Positions 23,892 through 36,887 of a stretch of 64,000 bases of DNA are shown in pieces (position 1 is the stretch's first letter; each line of letters begins with the position of its first letter). Source of the stretch: Enchytraeus crypticus (Eukaryota > Annelida > Clitellata > Enchytraeida > Enchytraeidae). A program made the translations under genes and the position numbers. The notes beneath the pieces are model-generated. The model saw nothing but the letters and a program-made list of their open reading frames with translations, was not told the origin of the DNA and did not search any database. The stretch is taken from positions 62,001 to 126,000 of the forward strand of contig CAJHZI010000558.1 in assembly GCA_905160935.1 (NCBI GenBank). Reading direction: 5' to 3'.

Positions 23892-24995
23892 GTGCATAAA
23901 CTTAGAAAAGTTATTAATTATTTCACTAAAAGGAATACCACCGTTAATATTGGAGTAATCGATCTAAGAAAAGCTTTCGATAAGTGCAGTGGATATGGGA
24001 TTTTATGCATGCTACAAAATAAAGGTTTAAATAGATGTATCTTAGATGTGTTGGAAAATTGGTTTTCCAAAAACTCAACCACTGTTAAATGGGAAAACTG
24101 CATGTCTAACTGCGTACCTTTAGTATCTGGCGTCAAACAAGGAGGAGTTCTATCTCCCATATTATTTACGTTATATGTAGATAACTTGTTGAATGCGTTG
24201 GAGGAATCTAAATTAGGATGTTTTGTCAATTATAAATGTCTGAATAGCTTCATGTATGCTGACGATTTGATTCTAATCAGTATATCTGTCACTGATTTGC
24301 AGATGATGTTTAATATATGTAATAATGTCTTTATTGATTTAGATCTGCCAATAAATACATCCAAATGCCACTGTTTAAGGATAGGTCCAAGGTGCAAATA
24401 TGTGTGCTCTCCGTTAAGCATTCAAGGAGTAAATATTAATTGGGTTGATTTTATTCAATACTTAGGAGTCACTATCTGTAAAGCGAAGTATTTTAAATGC
24501 CAATGGGATGAATCTAAAGGAAAATTCTTTAGAGCCGTTAACACAATTTTAGGAAGGTTAGGAACAAAGGCAGCTGAATATGTTATTCTTAAATTGATCA
24601 ATAGTCATGCAGTGTCAGCATTGCTCTATGGCACACCTGCTGCAACCTTGCGAGAGACAGAGTTAAGGAGTTTTAGCAATGCATATGATAGTGTCTTTAC
24701 AAAGATCTTTCATACAACAGACAAAGCAGTAATAATGTGGTTACAATACTATTTCGGTTTCTTGCCTCTAAATATTTTGTATGATTACAATAGATTGAAT
24801 TTTTTAAATAAGCTAGTTAAAGACGGTGAATTAAATAGAGGGATTGATTTGGATCATTTAGATTACTTAGCGTTTGAGAAATTACAAAGGAAATATAATA
24901 TTTTAAATGATGATTCTGTTGCTACTATAAGATTTAAACTGTGGATCTTCTTTGAAAAAATGTTAACTACGGAATCTACATCTAATTTTGATTAG
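23892..24995 (+). CDS. Reverse transcriptase of a CR1/jockey-like LINE, 5'-truncated
   Basis: An open frame of 367 codons encodes the second half of a non-LTR reverse transcriptase. Motif A is VIDLRKAFD (D24, D30), motif B is GVKQGGVLSPILF (80-92) and motif C is the catalytic YADDL (122-126). A conserved C-terminal thumb-like region follows, ending about 150 bases before a poorly defined 3' end (aatggtgaataaaagaat near 25,143). There is no endonuclease domain: upstream sequence back to about 23,840 reads STADYINYINAV in the same frame, then breaks. The frame is uninterrupted, so this is a relatively recent but 5'-truncated insertion and not a host gene. Confidence 0.85.
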   Translation: MHKLRKVINYFTKRNTTVNIGVIDLRKAFDKCSGYGILCMLQNKGLNRCILDVLENWFSKNSTTVKWENCMSNCVPLVSGVKQGGVLSPILFTLYVDNLLNALEESKLGCFVNYKCLNSFMYADDLILISISVTDLQMMFNICNNVFIDLDLPINTSKCHCLRIGPRCKYVCSPLSIQGVNINWVDFIQYLGVTICKAKYFKCQWDESKGKFFRAVNTILGRLGTKAAEYVILKLINSHAVSALLYGTPAATLRETELRSFSNAYDSVFTKIFHTTDKAVIMWLQYYFGFLPLNILYDYNRLNFLNKLVKDGELNRGIDLDHLDYLAFEKLQRKYNILNDDSVATIRFKLWIFFEKMLTTESTSNFD

Positions 24996-25214
24996 TACAT
25001 GGAACTGTTTATTGTATGGTTTACAGTACATGTATGTTATCAAATCTGTTAGACTAAATTTATGCATATCGGCTAATTTCTGTCTTTTTTCGTTCATTTT
25101 TAGTTTCGTTTTGTTTGTTTGTATATTTGTGTCTGCCATATAATGGTGAATAAAAGAATATATAAATGTACAGCAGGAGCATACATCAGCGTATTCTTTA
25201 CATTCACGATGAAT

Positions 25215-25570
25215 CCTTAATCCGAAAATCCATTTAAATTAGTTCATCCATTGATCGGTCCAGTGGATGATAGTTCATCCATGGATCGGTTCAGTGGATG
25301 ATAGTTCATCCATGGATCGATCCAGTGGATGAAGACAGTTCATCCATGGATCGGTCCAGTGGATGATGGTTCATCCATGGATCGGTTCAGTGGGTGTATG
25401 AGATTCTACTATCTTATCAGTTCTTGCAGAATTCTAACATACAAGAATCCAGAGTATCCAATGATAGCAGAGTATCCGAGGATATCAGAGTATCCAATGA
25501 TATCAGAGTATCCCAGGATATCAGAGCATCCCAGAATATCAGAGTATCCGAGGACATCAAAGTGTCTCAG
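25215..25570. repeat. Two adjacent minisatellites (31 bp and 18 bp)
   Basis: At 25,225-25,400 the unit is ggttcatccatggatcg plus gtccagtggatgat (31 bases, about 5 copies). At 25,455-25,570 the unit is agtatcccaggatatcag (18 bases, about 7 copies). The two arrays are unrelated in sequence. Open frames over them are repeat artefacts. Confidence 0.85.
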
Positions 25571-27124
25571 GACTAGGTATTCACAAATTCATGTCACTAC
25601 CTGATTTACTGCGAACATAGATATTTTCAAATCTAAATGACATATATTGCATTGAATTACTGATATATTATAATTATTATTAGGCTATTATTAGAGGACA
25701 AAACATAACAGGATTTGAGACAGTCTTTTGTCTCGCGACCCTAGTTAAGCTGGGATTCAAAGGAGGATGATGATGATTATTAGGCCATTATTAGTCGTTA
25801 TTAAAAGCTTGTCAGAAGTTAGGCAGAAAAATAATGACTAATTCTTAGGGTTTGAGTCTGTGGACTCGGATACGTATTTGCACCTTTGACTATGAAATCT
25901 ACATTAAAACTTTCATGTGTAGAATTCTAGCTTCAAGTTAACCTTTTCGACCCAATTAACCAACAACAAAAAACCAACAAAATTCAACAAAAGTAACAAA
26001 ATTCTCAATTATTTTAAGCACAAGTTAGTTACAAAAATAGATGCTAAGTAGCACATGCTTTAATGCATATGCCCATCTTCATTTCGTATAGATAATATAT
26101 TTTAGAAAATAAAATTGTTGATATTCATGCACTAATTCCTGTTATCAGTTATGGTAGTCTCATTAAGTCAGTATTAAAAATTATATTTTGCTTTGCAAAA
26201 CCAACACTCAATGTAAATACGATAGAATTCAAGCACATTGTTGTAGTAATAAATAACAAGTTGACCACTGTTTGATCTCAAATTTAGCAATAATAAATTT
26301 ATACCGATATAACAAATTTGTATATATTAAATTATTACGTTTTGGTGGTATAGAACTTCTTAGAGTTACATATTCAGCTCGATACGCCCCTGACATTGTC
26401 TTCTGGTGCAAAATAGAGCTTAAATCTTCATTTTATTTTACTTATTGTAAGATTTATAATATAACTTATTAAATTAATAAATTCGATCACAAGTTTAATA
26501 ATAAATTGTCACTGTAGAATTAAATGCATTGCCCAAATATGAGACTTATTCCCTCAATAAACATTAATAACATGCATGCTCTGCAGACTAACAAAGTTTA
26601 TAATTAAAATATCTCAAGCTTTAGTTGTAATACGAACCGTTAATTCGAAGAAGTTATCAATAAATTCATTTGATAAAACTCAATTGATTTTACACAAATT
26701 GCTTAATATATAATTTATTTAGGTTACGCATTAAACGATGCTGATAACATACATGTACTACATTTAATTAGACAACTAAAATGAGGTCAAACAGAAAATT
26801 TCTTTTTTCTATATTTATATTTTATTCTTTTAAGCCTAAGTGTTCACAATCTTTTTCAGCTAAATATATCTGGAAAACTGCTGAGCTTTATTGGATGTTT
26901 CAGCAGATTATACAAATAGATTTCGGACAAAATTCTGGCGGTAATTACACACGCAACTTTCCTTTTAATTAAATTTTAATTAACTATTATTAATTTATTG
27001 TATTTCAATTTTAACTTTCCTTAATAAAGTGAACATTTAGATTTAAAAATATTGCCCTTCCGTCATTTCTAAATTTAAACAGAGGTGAATATTTATGCTA
27101 ATATTCAGGAAAAAGAATTTGATA
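25571..27124. other. No gene seen; one SINE B tail
   Basis: At about 25,725-25,770 is the 3' end of a family B element (accctagttaagctgggatt, then GATGATGATG). The remainder is AT-rich with only short random frames. Confidence 0.5.
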
Positions 27125-27250
27125 ACATTGTATGGCCGAGATGAAAGCAATCTTGCCTGATGACAATCCATCGGTTCCAATCCCGGCTAAACCGTTTCTA
27201 ATAGTATGTCTTATGCATTTATATGGAAGCTAAATTTATACTTGGCATTT
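27125..27250 (+). repeat. tRNA-derived SINE, family F
   Basis: The head tggccgagatgaaagcaatc resembles the A-box side of a class II tRNA (Leu/Ser type), and the B box is ggttccaatcccgg. Similar heads occur at 49,945 and 53,965. Confidence 0.6.
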
Positions 27251-27584
27251 ATATAGATAAATTATGAGTTACATTTGGCAAGTTTTACAAAAATATTCAC
27301 AAACGTATCAAAAAGTTACGCATAAGTACCCGAGATAAATTTTTCGGCCTGATTATTTATCAGAGGCAAAACTGTTTGTAATTAAGTATAATAGTTATAA
27401 TAGATAGTCGTATTAAACGGTATATTTATAGTTTTAAATCAGAAACCATTTTCAGTTAAGCAAAATTAATATCACTGCAAGATGTCAAACAAAAATAAAT
27501 ATATCATCTAAGATGTGAAAGCCGGAATAGCAAAATAAGTTACAAAGCGTACAAAAAACAAAAGTAGTTGCATCATTTACATTA

Positions 27585-27638
27585 TTACACTGCAGTTGTT
27601 TCGGTAAGGTCTTCAACAATCTTCTCAATCTTTGTCAC
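27585..27638 (-). CDS. MyRIP-type gene, coding exon 11 (last)
   Basis: The acceptor ttttgtgagcag precedes 17 codons (VTKIEKIVEDLTETTAV) and TAA. Phase 0 continues exon 10, and together they rebuild the conserved heptad tail. The exon lies 1.6 kb from exon 10 and is too short to be seen as an open frame. Confidence 0.85.
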   Translation of the reverse strand: MTKIEKIVEDLTETTAV

Positions 27639-30600
27639 CTGCTCACAAAAACAAATGATGGTAAAATTACATCATAACAGGCATCGTAGTTCCCCGTGTC
27701 AAGTCCGAGGCGTTGAAGAGTAGACCAGTAGTAAACTGCAGGCGTAATATTAGGCGACGGGGCTAGAATCTAGGAAAGCAACGGAAACCACCGCAGATAC
27801 CATATTATTTTCAAGATCTACTGGATATCTTGATTAAGGTCGTTAGAAAGGGCTTTCGGTTGGGGATCGCCAAGGCTCCAGAAACTGCTACAAAATTATC
27901 TAAGTCCCGATCATAGGTAATCTGGGATTAAAGGGAAGATGATGATGATGATAGGATACGTTAAGATGTGGATAAGGCATAGAGTTTGTGATGGAATTAA
28001 CTCGTTAACAGATAGAATGTTCTTTATGGTGTGTGAAATCATCATGTGAGTAGGAATATGTACCTTGGACCTGTCACTTTGGAGAGCACTAGAGAGAGGG
28101 AGAGAGAGACATCATAATGTACATAATTTATGTCATAGAAAATATAAAAGTAAGTTTCTAATTAATTCTAAATAAGTTTAAAATATCTACAGAAAGCAAA
28201 AGATACTTTTAGAGTCGATTCTGTCAAAATTTAAGCCACTAGCCTCTGAAGCTTGTAGGTAACACACTCCATTTAAAGCATTCTCTAGTAAATCACGTAA
28301 CTACTTCCACACGGCCGAGCTGATGATTCCTATAGTTTAAATTTTGCTCTTATTGTTATATGTAATTAATAAATAAAATGTCAATAGGTTTTTTTATTTT
28401 TAAACTATTTCGTATACCATTTTGTATCAAATCATATATTTTACTTCAATAAATTTCTAGCCATTACCAGCTTGAATGTATTTTTATTGGCAGTCTAGTT
28501 TCTTTTCTAATATCTCGCTAATGTTACCAAATTTTTCCCAGAGTAATAAAACTAAACTGTTACCTTAATATTAAACATTCCAACTGTTTATACTTCCTTA
28601 ATATTTGAGCGTACTTAATATTTAAAGCACAATAATAACAAAAAATAACACGCTTTATTATGAAATTATCAACCATGTTGATGTTTATCACTTTCAATAT
28701 CACATGTTTAAACCGTTAGGCAATTTGGTCCATTTTCCGTGTAACCGGTCCGTTGAATGTCCGAGATTTAACTTTATTATTTATTTTATTATTTAATTAA
28801 TTAATTAATTTTTTATATCTATATTTGAATCTATTTTGTTAGATTTTTGTTATCTATATTTTTAATCTATTGATAATTTTTTAAAATGTTTCCTTGGTGT
28901 TAAAAATTGTGAAATTCAAAGGCAAAGTTTATCGGCCACTAATACCAAGTCCAGACATATGACCAACGCTAAGTCTACGTCCAGATATATAACCAACGCT
29001 ACGTCCAGATGTATAACCAATGCTAAGTCCACGTCCAGATATAAAACCAACGCTAAGTCCACGTCTAGATATATAACCAACTCTAAGTCTACGTCCAGAT
29101 ATATAACCAACGCTAAGTCCACGTCTAGATATATAGCCAACTCTAAGTCTACGTCCAGATATATAACCAACGCTAAGTCTACGTCCAGATATATAACCAA
29201 GGTTAAGTCCATAATGAGAAGACTGAGACTTCGCAAGTACTAAAACCTGTTTATCGCTCAGATGAACGCGAGCAGCTGCTCTGGCTACGTCATTTTCGAT
29301 AGCAGTCACGAGATCATCGTCAGTCATCTCGTTCATGCGGAGCACTCGCTCCTCCAGCTGTCTTACTTCTTCCTCCAGGCTGAATACATTCCCTGCCGCC
29401 ATGTAGATCTACCGTGACAGACAAAATCATATTAAAATATGGAAATGTACTTAACGTTAGAGGGGAATAGTACGGGCACAAACAAATAAAATCATGTTAA
29501 AATATGGAAATGTACTTAAAGAGAGAGTTAGAGTGGACTAGTATGGGCACAAACAAGGAAAAGAGGGTTAAAATATGGAAATGTACTTAATGTTAGAGTT
29601 AGAGTGGAATGGTATGGGCAAAACTAAGGTTAACGTCAGTTTCCTCACTCGAAAGCGATGTCAGTGACGGGCGAGCCCAGGATTTGAACCCGCACCTACT
29701 GATCCGCGGTCGAGTAACTTACCGACTTCGCCACTAGCTCCAGGCACAAACAAAGAAAATCATGTTAAAATATGGAAATGTGCTTAACATTAGAGTTAGA
29801 GTGGAATGATATGGGCATGATGTGATTGATGTGGGACAAAAAGAATTGGAGAAGTTCTCTCCGTATTCCGACCCTGATTAAACTGGAATTCTACGGAAGA
29901 TAATGATGATGACTTAAAGTTAGAGTTAGGATAAATAAAAGATACTCTAGCGAAAAGCAAAAGAAATGAAATGCATTGCGATATGATTAATATTTCAATG
30001 CCCGAATCTAGGATTATTTCTTCTAACAGTTGATTATTATCTCTTGTAAAGTTAATTTTCGATGCAATGCTAACTGACTATCCTGCGATGAATGTGTTTT
30101 AAAGCATGATTTCGTTATTTTCATGTGAGATATTCAACTTTCCGGGTGATTTATTCACACCTGGGAATTATTTCCATTCCTTACGCTTATTTCAGTAATC
30201 TAGACTTTAACGGCAGGCCCAATATATGTCTTCTTTCCATGAGCCTGTTTCACACTCTCATATTTTTCTAGACTTTATTTTTCTTATTACTTCATTTTAT
30301 ATTATTTTTTGTTTTATAACTTTTTTAGTTGTATTCGTTATTTTTATATCTATTGATTATTATTGTTTCTCGACACGAAAGACTATTACGCGATATGGTT
30401 TTGTTTTTCCATAGAGACAACCATTTCATTTTCTCTATGATTGATCGTCGTTGCTGCGCTCTGGCTGCGTGAGCATCAAAGACGATCAATCAAATTAATA
30501 TTTACACAGAGCAAGAAACTTAAGTTCACCTGCTCTTCTAACTGCTAGCCAAGCAAATTGTATCTTCAAAACTAAAGTAGTTCCGCTTTTCAAACTGAAT

Positions 30601-31184
30601 ATTGCAAATAATTGAAACTAAAAGATCTCATTTTAAAATTAGTTTGTAAATATGTTTAGAAATATTCTTTTAATAATATCCAACATTTTAATTTAATAAT
30701 ACTATCGACCTATGCTACTCTCTATCACAGATCAGTAGGTAGTAATTACCTACCATCCACCATGAAAGTAATATTTCAAATTTATATATGTGAAATAATG
30801 GTGTCAAATAGTCGATTAATAACTGATAAGTCACATACGTCTTGTTCGGCATCTTTCAGACAGGTGACGTCATCTGACGTAGATTCTAGGTCGTTTAGGC
30901 TGCGGCGGGAACTGTGACTTCTTTGTCTGCGCAGAATTTCCAACTTTTGGTCCGTCTGATGAGTGTGGGTGGGGCTAAACATCTCGCTAAGTAGATAGAA
31001 TCAATCCATTTAAACTTACAATTGATTATGTTGATTTGTTGATTTTTTATTATTTTACACCTCCACCAGGGGTGTTATATCTCTTTAAAATAATAGAACA
31101 TTTTGAAATAGTAGTAGACGAGAAAGGCAGAGGTTGAAGAAACTTCGAATTCATATGCGACGTAACTGCCCTCAGACAATATTC

Positions 31185-31236
<52 letters not shown>

Positions 31237-34200
31237 CAGAGAGAAAGAGAAAGAGAAAGAGAGAGATAGAAAGAGAGAGACAGAGACAGAGAGAGAGAAA
31301 GAGAGAGAGAAAGAGAAAGATATAGAGAGAAAGAGATAGAGCAAAAGGGAGAGAGTGAGAGATAGTTGATTGGTAGATATGGGTCCAACAACAACAAACC
31401 TGATAGCGAACACATCGTTGTCCGTACTGTCTCTGTTTTCTCTGTTCACGACATACTCGTCACTGCCTCCTGAGCTGCTCGATCCGAGGCGATCAGCTAG
31501 ATACTCATTCGTCATATCTGCTGAATCTGACCAATAAGTACCAGAGAGAATAAAAAAATTCAAAATGTTAAGAAGCATCTAAGATTGCGTGCTATATTTA
31601 TTTCGATTTTAAAATAGTAACTTTTGCAACATGAGATGCTATGCATACGAAGGCTATAAATATAGTCCAGATATTATTGTTTGTAACGAAAGCAAATAAA
31701 GTAATAACATCAATATAAATATAAATGTTATGTGATATAAATAATAGTAATTAGAATATGGACTCCATCTCAGAATGTAGCATACGTAGCATGATGAATG
31801 TTGGCATATCACAAGAATATGGCAGAAATCTAATTGCTTCTGTTATAATACTTTTACCATCGTCATAGTATTCATTTCAATGCGTTTGTGTAAACTTGCA
31901 TATGCTGTATGTATCGATTGTATGTCGAAAAACATAGTTCTCCCTCCATCTACTCCTATTCTTTAACGTAGTTCTCAAGTTGACATAGGCTGCCTATGTA
32001 GGAAAGCTTTGTCAACTAAATCGGAAACTATACAGCAATGAATTGCAACTTCTTTTACGTACCTACTGCAGAAGTTGTAATTCGTTCGGATGAATTTAAT
32101 CGACGAAAATATTTCAGTGAGACATTCGCCTCCTCCGGGTCTTCAAGGTCTCCACGGTGACTGGGAGAGGCGGAGTCGTGATAGGCAGAAGAAAGAACGC
32201 TCATTGCCTCTGAAGTCACCCCTCCAACTCTGGCTGCTGAAGATTTCTGCACAGTAGAAGTCAAGGTTTGCATCTGAATTTGATTGTTACAAAAGATTAG
32301 TGGTTTGAAAATGAATAATTAAGAGATTAATAGTGGTTTGAATATTAATTATTAAAAGATTAGAGGTTTTAAAGTGAATAGTTTGAGGTTTAGTGTTTTG
32401 AAAATGAATAATTAAAAGATTCGTGGTTTGAGTAGGTATTGTGAAATGTTCCGTTTTTTAAACTTGAATACTTAGACAATTATTTGAATCTTAACGAAAA
32501 TGAAACATAGCAGCATTAACCAGGCCATGTTTAATATTGTAGTAAATATTAAATTTAATAAATTATTTGTAATTTATAATTTAATTCATCATTATTTAAT
32601 TTTGTAGCAATTGCTAGAGTTAAAAGTTACCGAAGACGTTTAACATTGAATTAAGATTTGAGCATTTGTTAGGCTTCAATTTTACATTAAAATTGTGAAA
32701 TGGTCGGTTTTATTGCACAAGATAATTGGATATAATCCTTTGCAATTAGTTATAATTTTAAAATTGTTAAATTTTCTATCTAAAATTCTGTCACAAAAGT
32801 CGCATATAACATATTTATTACTAAATATTTGAGCAATTATATGATAACAAATGTGAATATTTCTACCTATTATCGCCAAAAGAGTTTAGTGCAAGTGGGC
32901 CTACTGTGCTTTTCTTGAGGAGTTCTAAACCAAAACTATTAAAGGAAATCCAAATCAAATTTTGTCTTGAGTGAACTCCACTTGTATTATTATATAAACA
33001 TTTTGTTTTATTACAGAACATTTCCGATTAAGCAATGAATGCGGAGAATAAATCCTACAAATTCTAAATTCAATGTTGATGAAAAAGAACTTACACGTTA
33101 AGAGCTTATAATAAATTGAACATTACTCAAATCCAATGCTAACGATTTTATGAGAATTGCTCGTAAGTTGTTCAGCTAGATATTCTGTATCGTCGTTAAG
33201 ATTTTCCATTTCATCCTCCAGACCGTCCAATCTCGAGTCCATGCGGTCCATTTCCTCGTAGAGAGACGACAACTGCAATGTAATAGATTGTCTTAATAGC
33301 GTAGGGGGAAAGTCATGAAGTTTTAGATGACATATCTTGAGGTGAATTGAACACTCGTGGGTTCGAATCCCAGCCGCGCTTATCTGAGAGTAAAATCTCA
33401 GACATTCATTGCACTGGTTATACGGAAAATGGACTAAATTGCCAAACGTTTAAACATGTAAAAGTGATATATCGATATTAAAAGTGATAGATATCGACAT
33501 AGTTGATCACTTCACTATAATGCGTGTTTACTTTTTCAGACATTCAGAGGGTCTAAATTTGTATCTACAACTAAAGTTTTAGATACAAGTGTATAGATGT
33601 CAAGAATTTCAACCACAATAGAATGGATAAACCGTAAATATTAAGTGACAGCAAGTATGTAATGGGAAACCATCCCAGGAAAATTATGTGTATTCAATTC
33701 TGGAAATGTGATTAAGGATTGATAAAAGAAAAATTTTAAGCGATAGGATAAACTTCTTGATAGTTTGAGTTCATTAGAGCGAGCGTGAAAGCAGACTGAA
33801 TGTCAGCCTTAAATCTGCCATTTGATAGAACATTTACTCTAAAGAGATATAAGAAAAGTTATAACATTTGAATAATATAGAAATACATCAATTTCAGCCT
33901 TCTTTTAATTACTCATTGTTTAACTAAGTAACAGTTTAAGAGTACGCACTATATCAATCGTAAAATATTTACATCTTTAGCCAGCGATCACTCCTAAAAA
34001 GTAGCATAGTAGTAGATGTCTAAGCTACACATCGTATGAACATTAAACAGTACCGTACCAGCTGTACTGTGGTACTGTGAACATTAAACAGTACTGTACC
34101 AGCAGTACTGGGGTACTGTGAACATTTAACAGTACTGTACCAGATATACTGGGGTACTGTGAACATTTAACAGTACTGTACCAGATATACTGTGGCACTG

Positions 34201-36699
34201 TGAACATTTAACAGTACTATAACAGCTGTACTGTGGTATTGTTAAAATGAAACAGAACTGTACCAGCTGTACTGTGTATGGTACAGCTGTACTGTGCATG
34301 GTATCAGCTGTACTGTGCATGATACCAGCTGTACTGTGCATGGTACCAGCTGTATTGTGCATGGTACCAGATGTACTGCGCATGGTACCAGCTGTACTCT
34401 GCGTGGTACCAGCTGGCGGCAGAGTAGCAGCACTCTGCCTATGCAAAGGATTCAAACCTCACAAGGGCGTCTCTCACAGTACACGTCTGGCACGGAAATA
34501 GACGTTAAACTATGCCCTTGGTTTTTATCTAATTCTACTCAATCTGCGTAAAAGCAAAATACACAGGTTGGTTTACCGTATCGGCAGATTGTTTCATTCT
34601 AGTGGCCGTTGTACAGGCCTGACTTTGTGACCTCGTCATATCAGCAGCCAGTCTCAACAAATCACCAGAGTATCTGCTCTCATTCCATTCCAAACTACCG
34701 GTTCTTCCTCCCACATCTTCACGTGACTGTTTCATATCAACCTGGTCAGAATTCTTGAGGTCATCATGAATAAGAGTCAGCTCAGTCTGCACCCCAGAAT
34801 CAGTCAATTCCGAGGAATCAGCGCGATTCGACGGGTCCGCTGAATTATTCGATGAATTGTTATTCATTTCGTCTAGCAGACGCTCCGAGAGAATGTTCGG
34901 CAGTGATCTTCTTTCACACAGTGAACGTAAGTCATCACTCAGTGAGTCTAAGTCGTCTTCGCTTCCGTCGCTTCTTCCTGAAAATTTAAGAAATGAAGTA
35001 TAGTGTCGAACTCAGTGCGATATTTAGGTTCTGTTTAACTCAAGGCGGTATTTAAGTTCTGCTTAACTCAATGCAGTATTTAAGTTCTGCTTTACTCAGA
35101 GCGGTATTTCAGTTCTGCGTAACTTAGTGCGGTATATATAATCTTTATTCACCATTTTGGTGATAGAAAAACATAAAAAACATAAAAAGCTACAATAACT
35201 ACATTTCAACTCGTGACACCAACAACATAACATTTAGACAGGGCACCTAATAAAAATCAATCAAAACTTTCATATAATGTGTAATGTATGTAAAGATAAA
35301 CTATTTAAAAGTCTAAGAGAAAGAAAAACCATCAAGCAGTAAACTAGAGAAACGTTGGCCTAGATAGTAGCCTAGAGCTTCGGCTAATGAATTTAATACT
35401 ATATTCATTTATTTACACAATGAAATCTGACACAACGCAGAAATCTTGCACAGATTAGAAAAGAATATACAGGTAAATAAATATACAGATATATGATATC
35501 AATCACAAATTTAGTAGCAGTTTCTGTAAAGCATCCTCATGATGAAGTTATTATCACTTAAAAAATCAATTAATCTAATACAAGTAAATATACAGGTATA
35601 TAATATCAATCACGAATTTATTGCATTCTTTGTAACGCATCCTCACGATGAAGATTTTCTCACTTAGAAAAATCAATTAATCTAATACAGCTAAGTATAC
35701 AGGTATATAATATCAATCACGAATTCAGTAGGATACTTTGTAACGCATCTTCACGATGGAGTTTTTGTCACTCAGAAAATTCAATTAATCAATTAGTAAA
35801 ATCTAGAAGCAAATTCAAACCCGCGGCGTCGTCGCACCACTGTCGCCTAGCGTCGCGCTGTCTGACGCGATTCATCTGCGAGTCTGAGCTAACTCTGCGC
35901 AGTCGCTCATTTCCTGAAGACATCATACAGGTGTATGTGCATTAGCGGTCGCCTTAAACTAAATGAAGAGGAATCAAGGACGACATTATAATGTCGCTAG
36001 GTATAGACTGTGTAACTTCCAACGGTTTGAAAGTACTTGGTTCAACTCTGACATATACCGCAGAATACGGTTGCCATGGTTAAGATTTTTTAAATCATAT
36101 ATTTAAATTTTAGTAGTTGAAGCTTTGGAAGTATCGATCGGCCTCTCGAGCATATGTAAGAAAATTAAATACTAATTTAATCATGAAATTGACAAATATA
36201 GTTATAAACTGTGCATTCGTATAATGAGTTGCAATGCTACACTACGAACAAGGAAAGAATCAGCACACTTTCTACGCACCATCATTTTTATTTGCTTATA
36301 AATCTATCAACCTAAGAAGGGGTCGAGGGTTTGGTTTATTCGCTGCTCAATATGCAATAGAGATTTTATGTACTGACTGACTTTTGCAAAATCAAAAATC
36401 ATATATTCAATAAAGACATTTACAAAAACTAGCAGATTGGTTAGATTTTTTAATACAGTAGTGACAGGAATAATAGAAGGAAAAAGATGCAAGGGTCGAC
36501 AGCGGGATGACGTTTATTAAGAGTCTTAGCAAATGGATGCAGTTAACTGAAGCAGAGATGATCAGGGCAACAATAAACAGAGACATATGAAGGAATATGA
36601 CCATGACCGCCCAGGCTTGGAACAGGCACGGCACATAGAGAAGAAGAAAAGAAGCAGATTGGTTAAACAACGAATCATTTCGGCGTATAAAAGGCAATG

Positions 36700-36768
<69 letters not shown>

Positions 36769-36789
36769 TTTATATATTATATATTATTT

Positions 36790-36820
<31 letters not shown>

Positions 36821-36839
36821 GTTATTTTTCAGAATCATT

Positions 36840-36887
<48 letters not shown>

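Noticed and set aside
28955..29215. CRISPR-like array
   Set aside because: Units are adjacent with no unique spacers; it is a minisatellite in an animal intron.
31050..31578. 121- and 167-codon minus frames with Ser-Leu runs
   Set aside because: Only 31,400-31,526 is coding (exon 8); the remainder is (GA)n intron read through the donor.
33355..33375. Functional tRNA gene at GGTTCGAATCCC
   Set aside because: No cloverleaf with paired acceptor stem; the segment is the B box of a repeated SINE.
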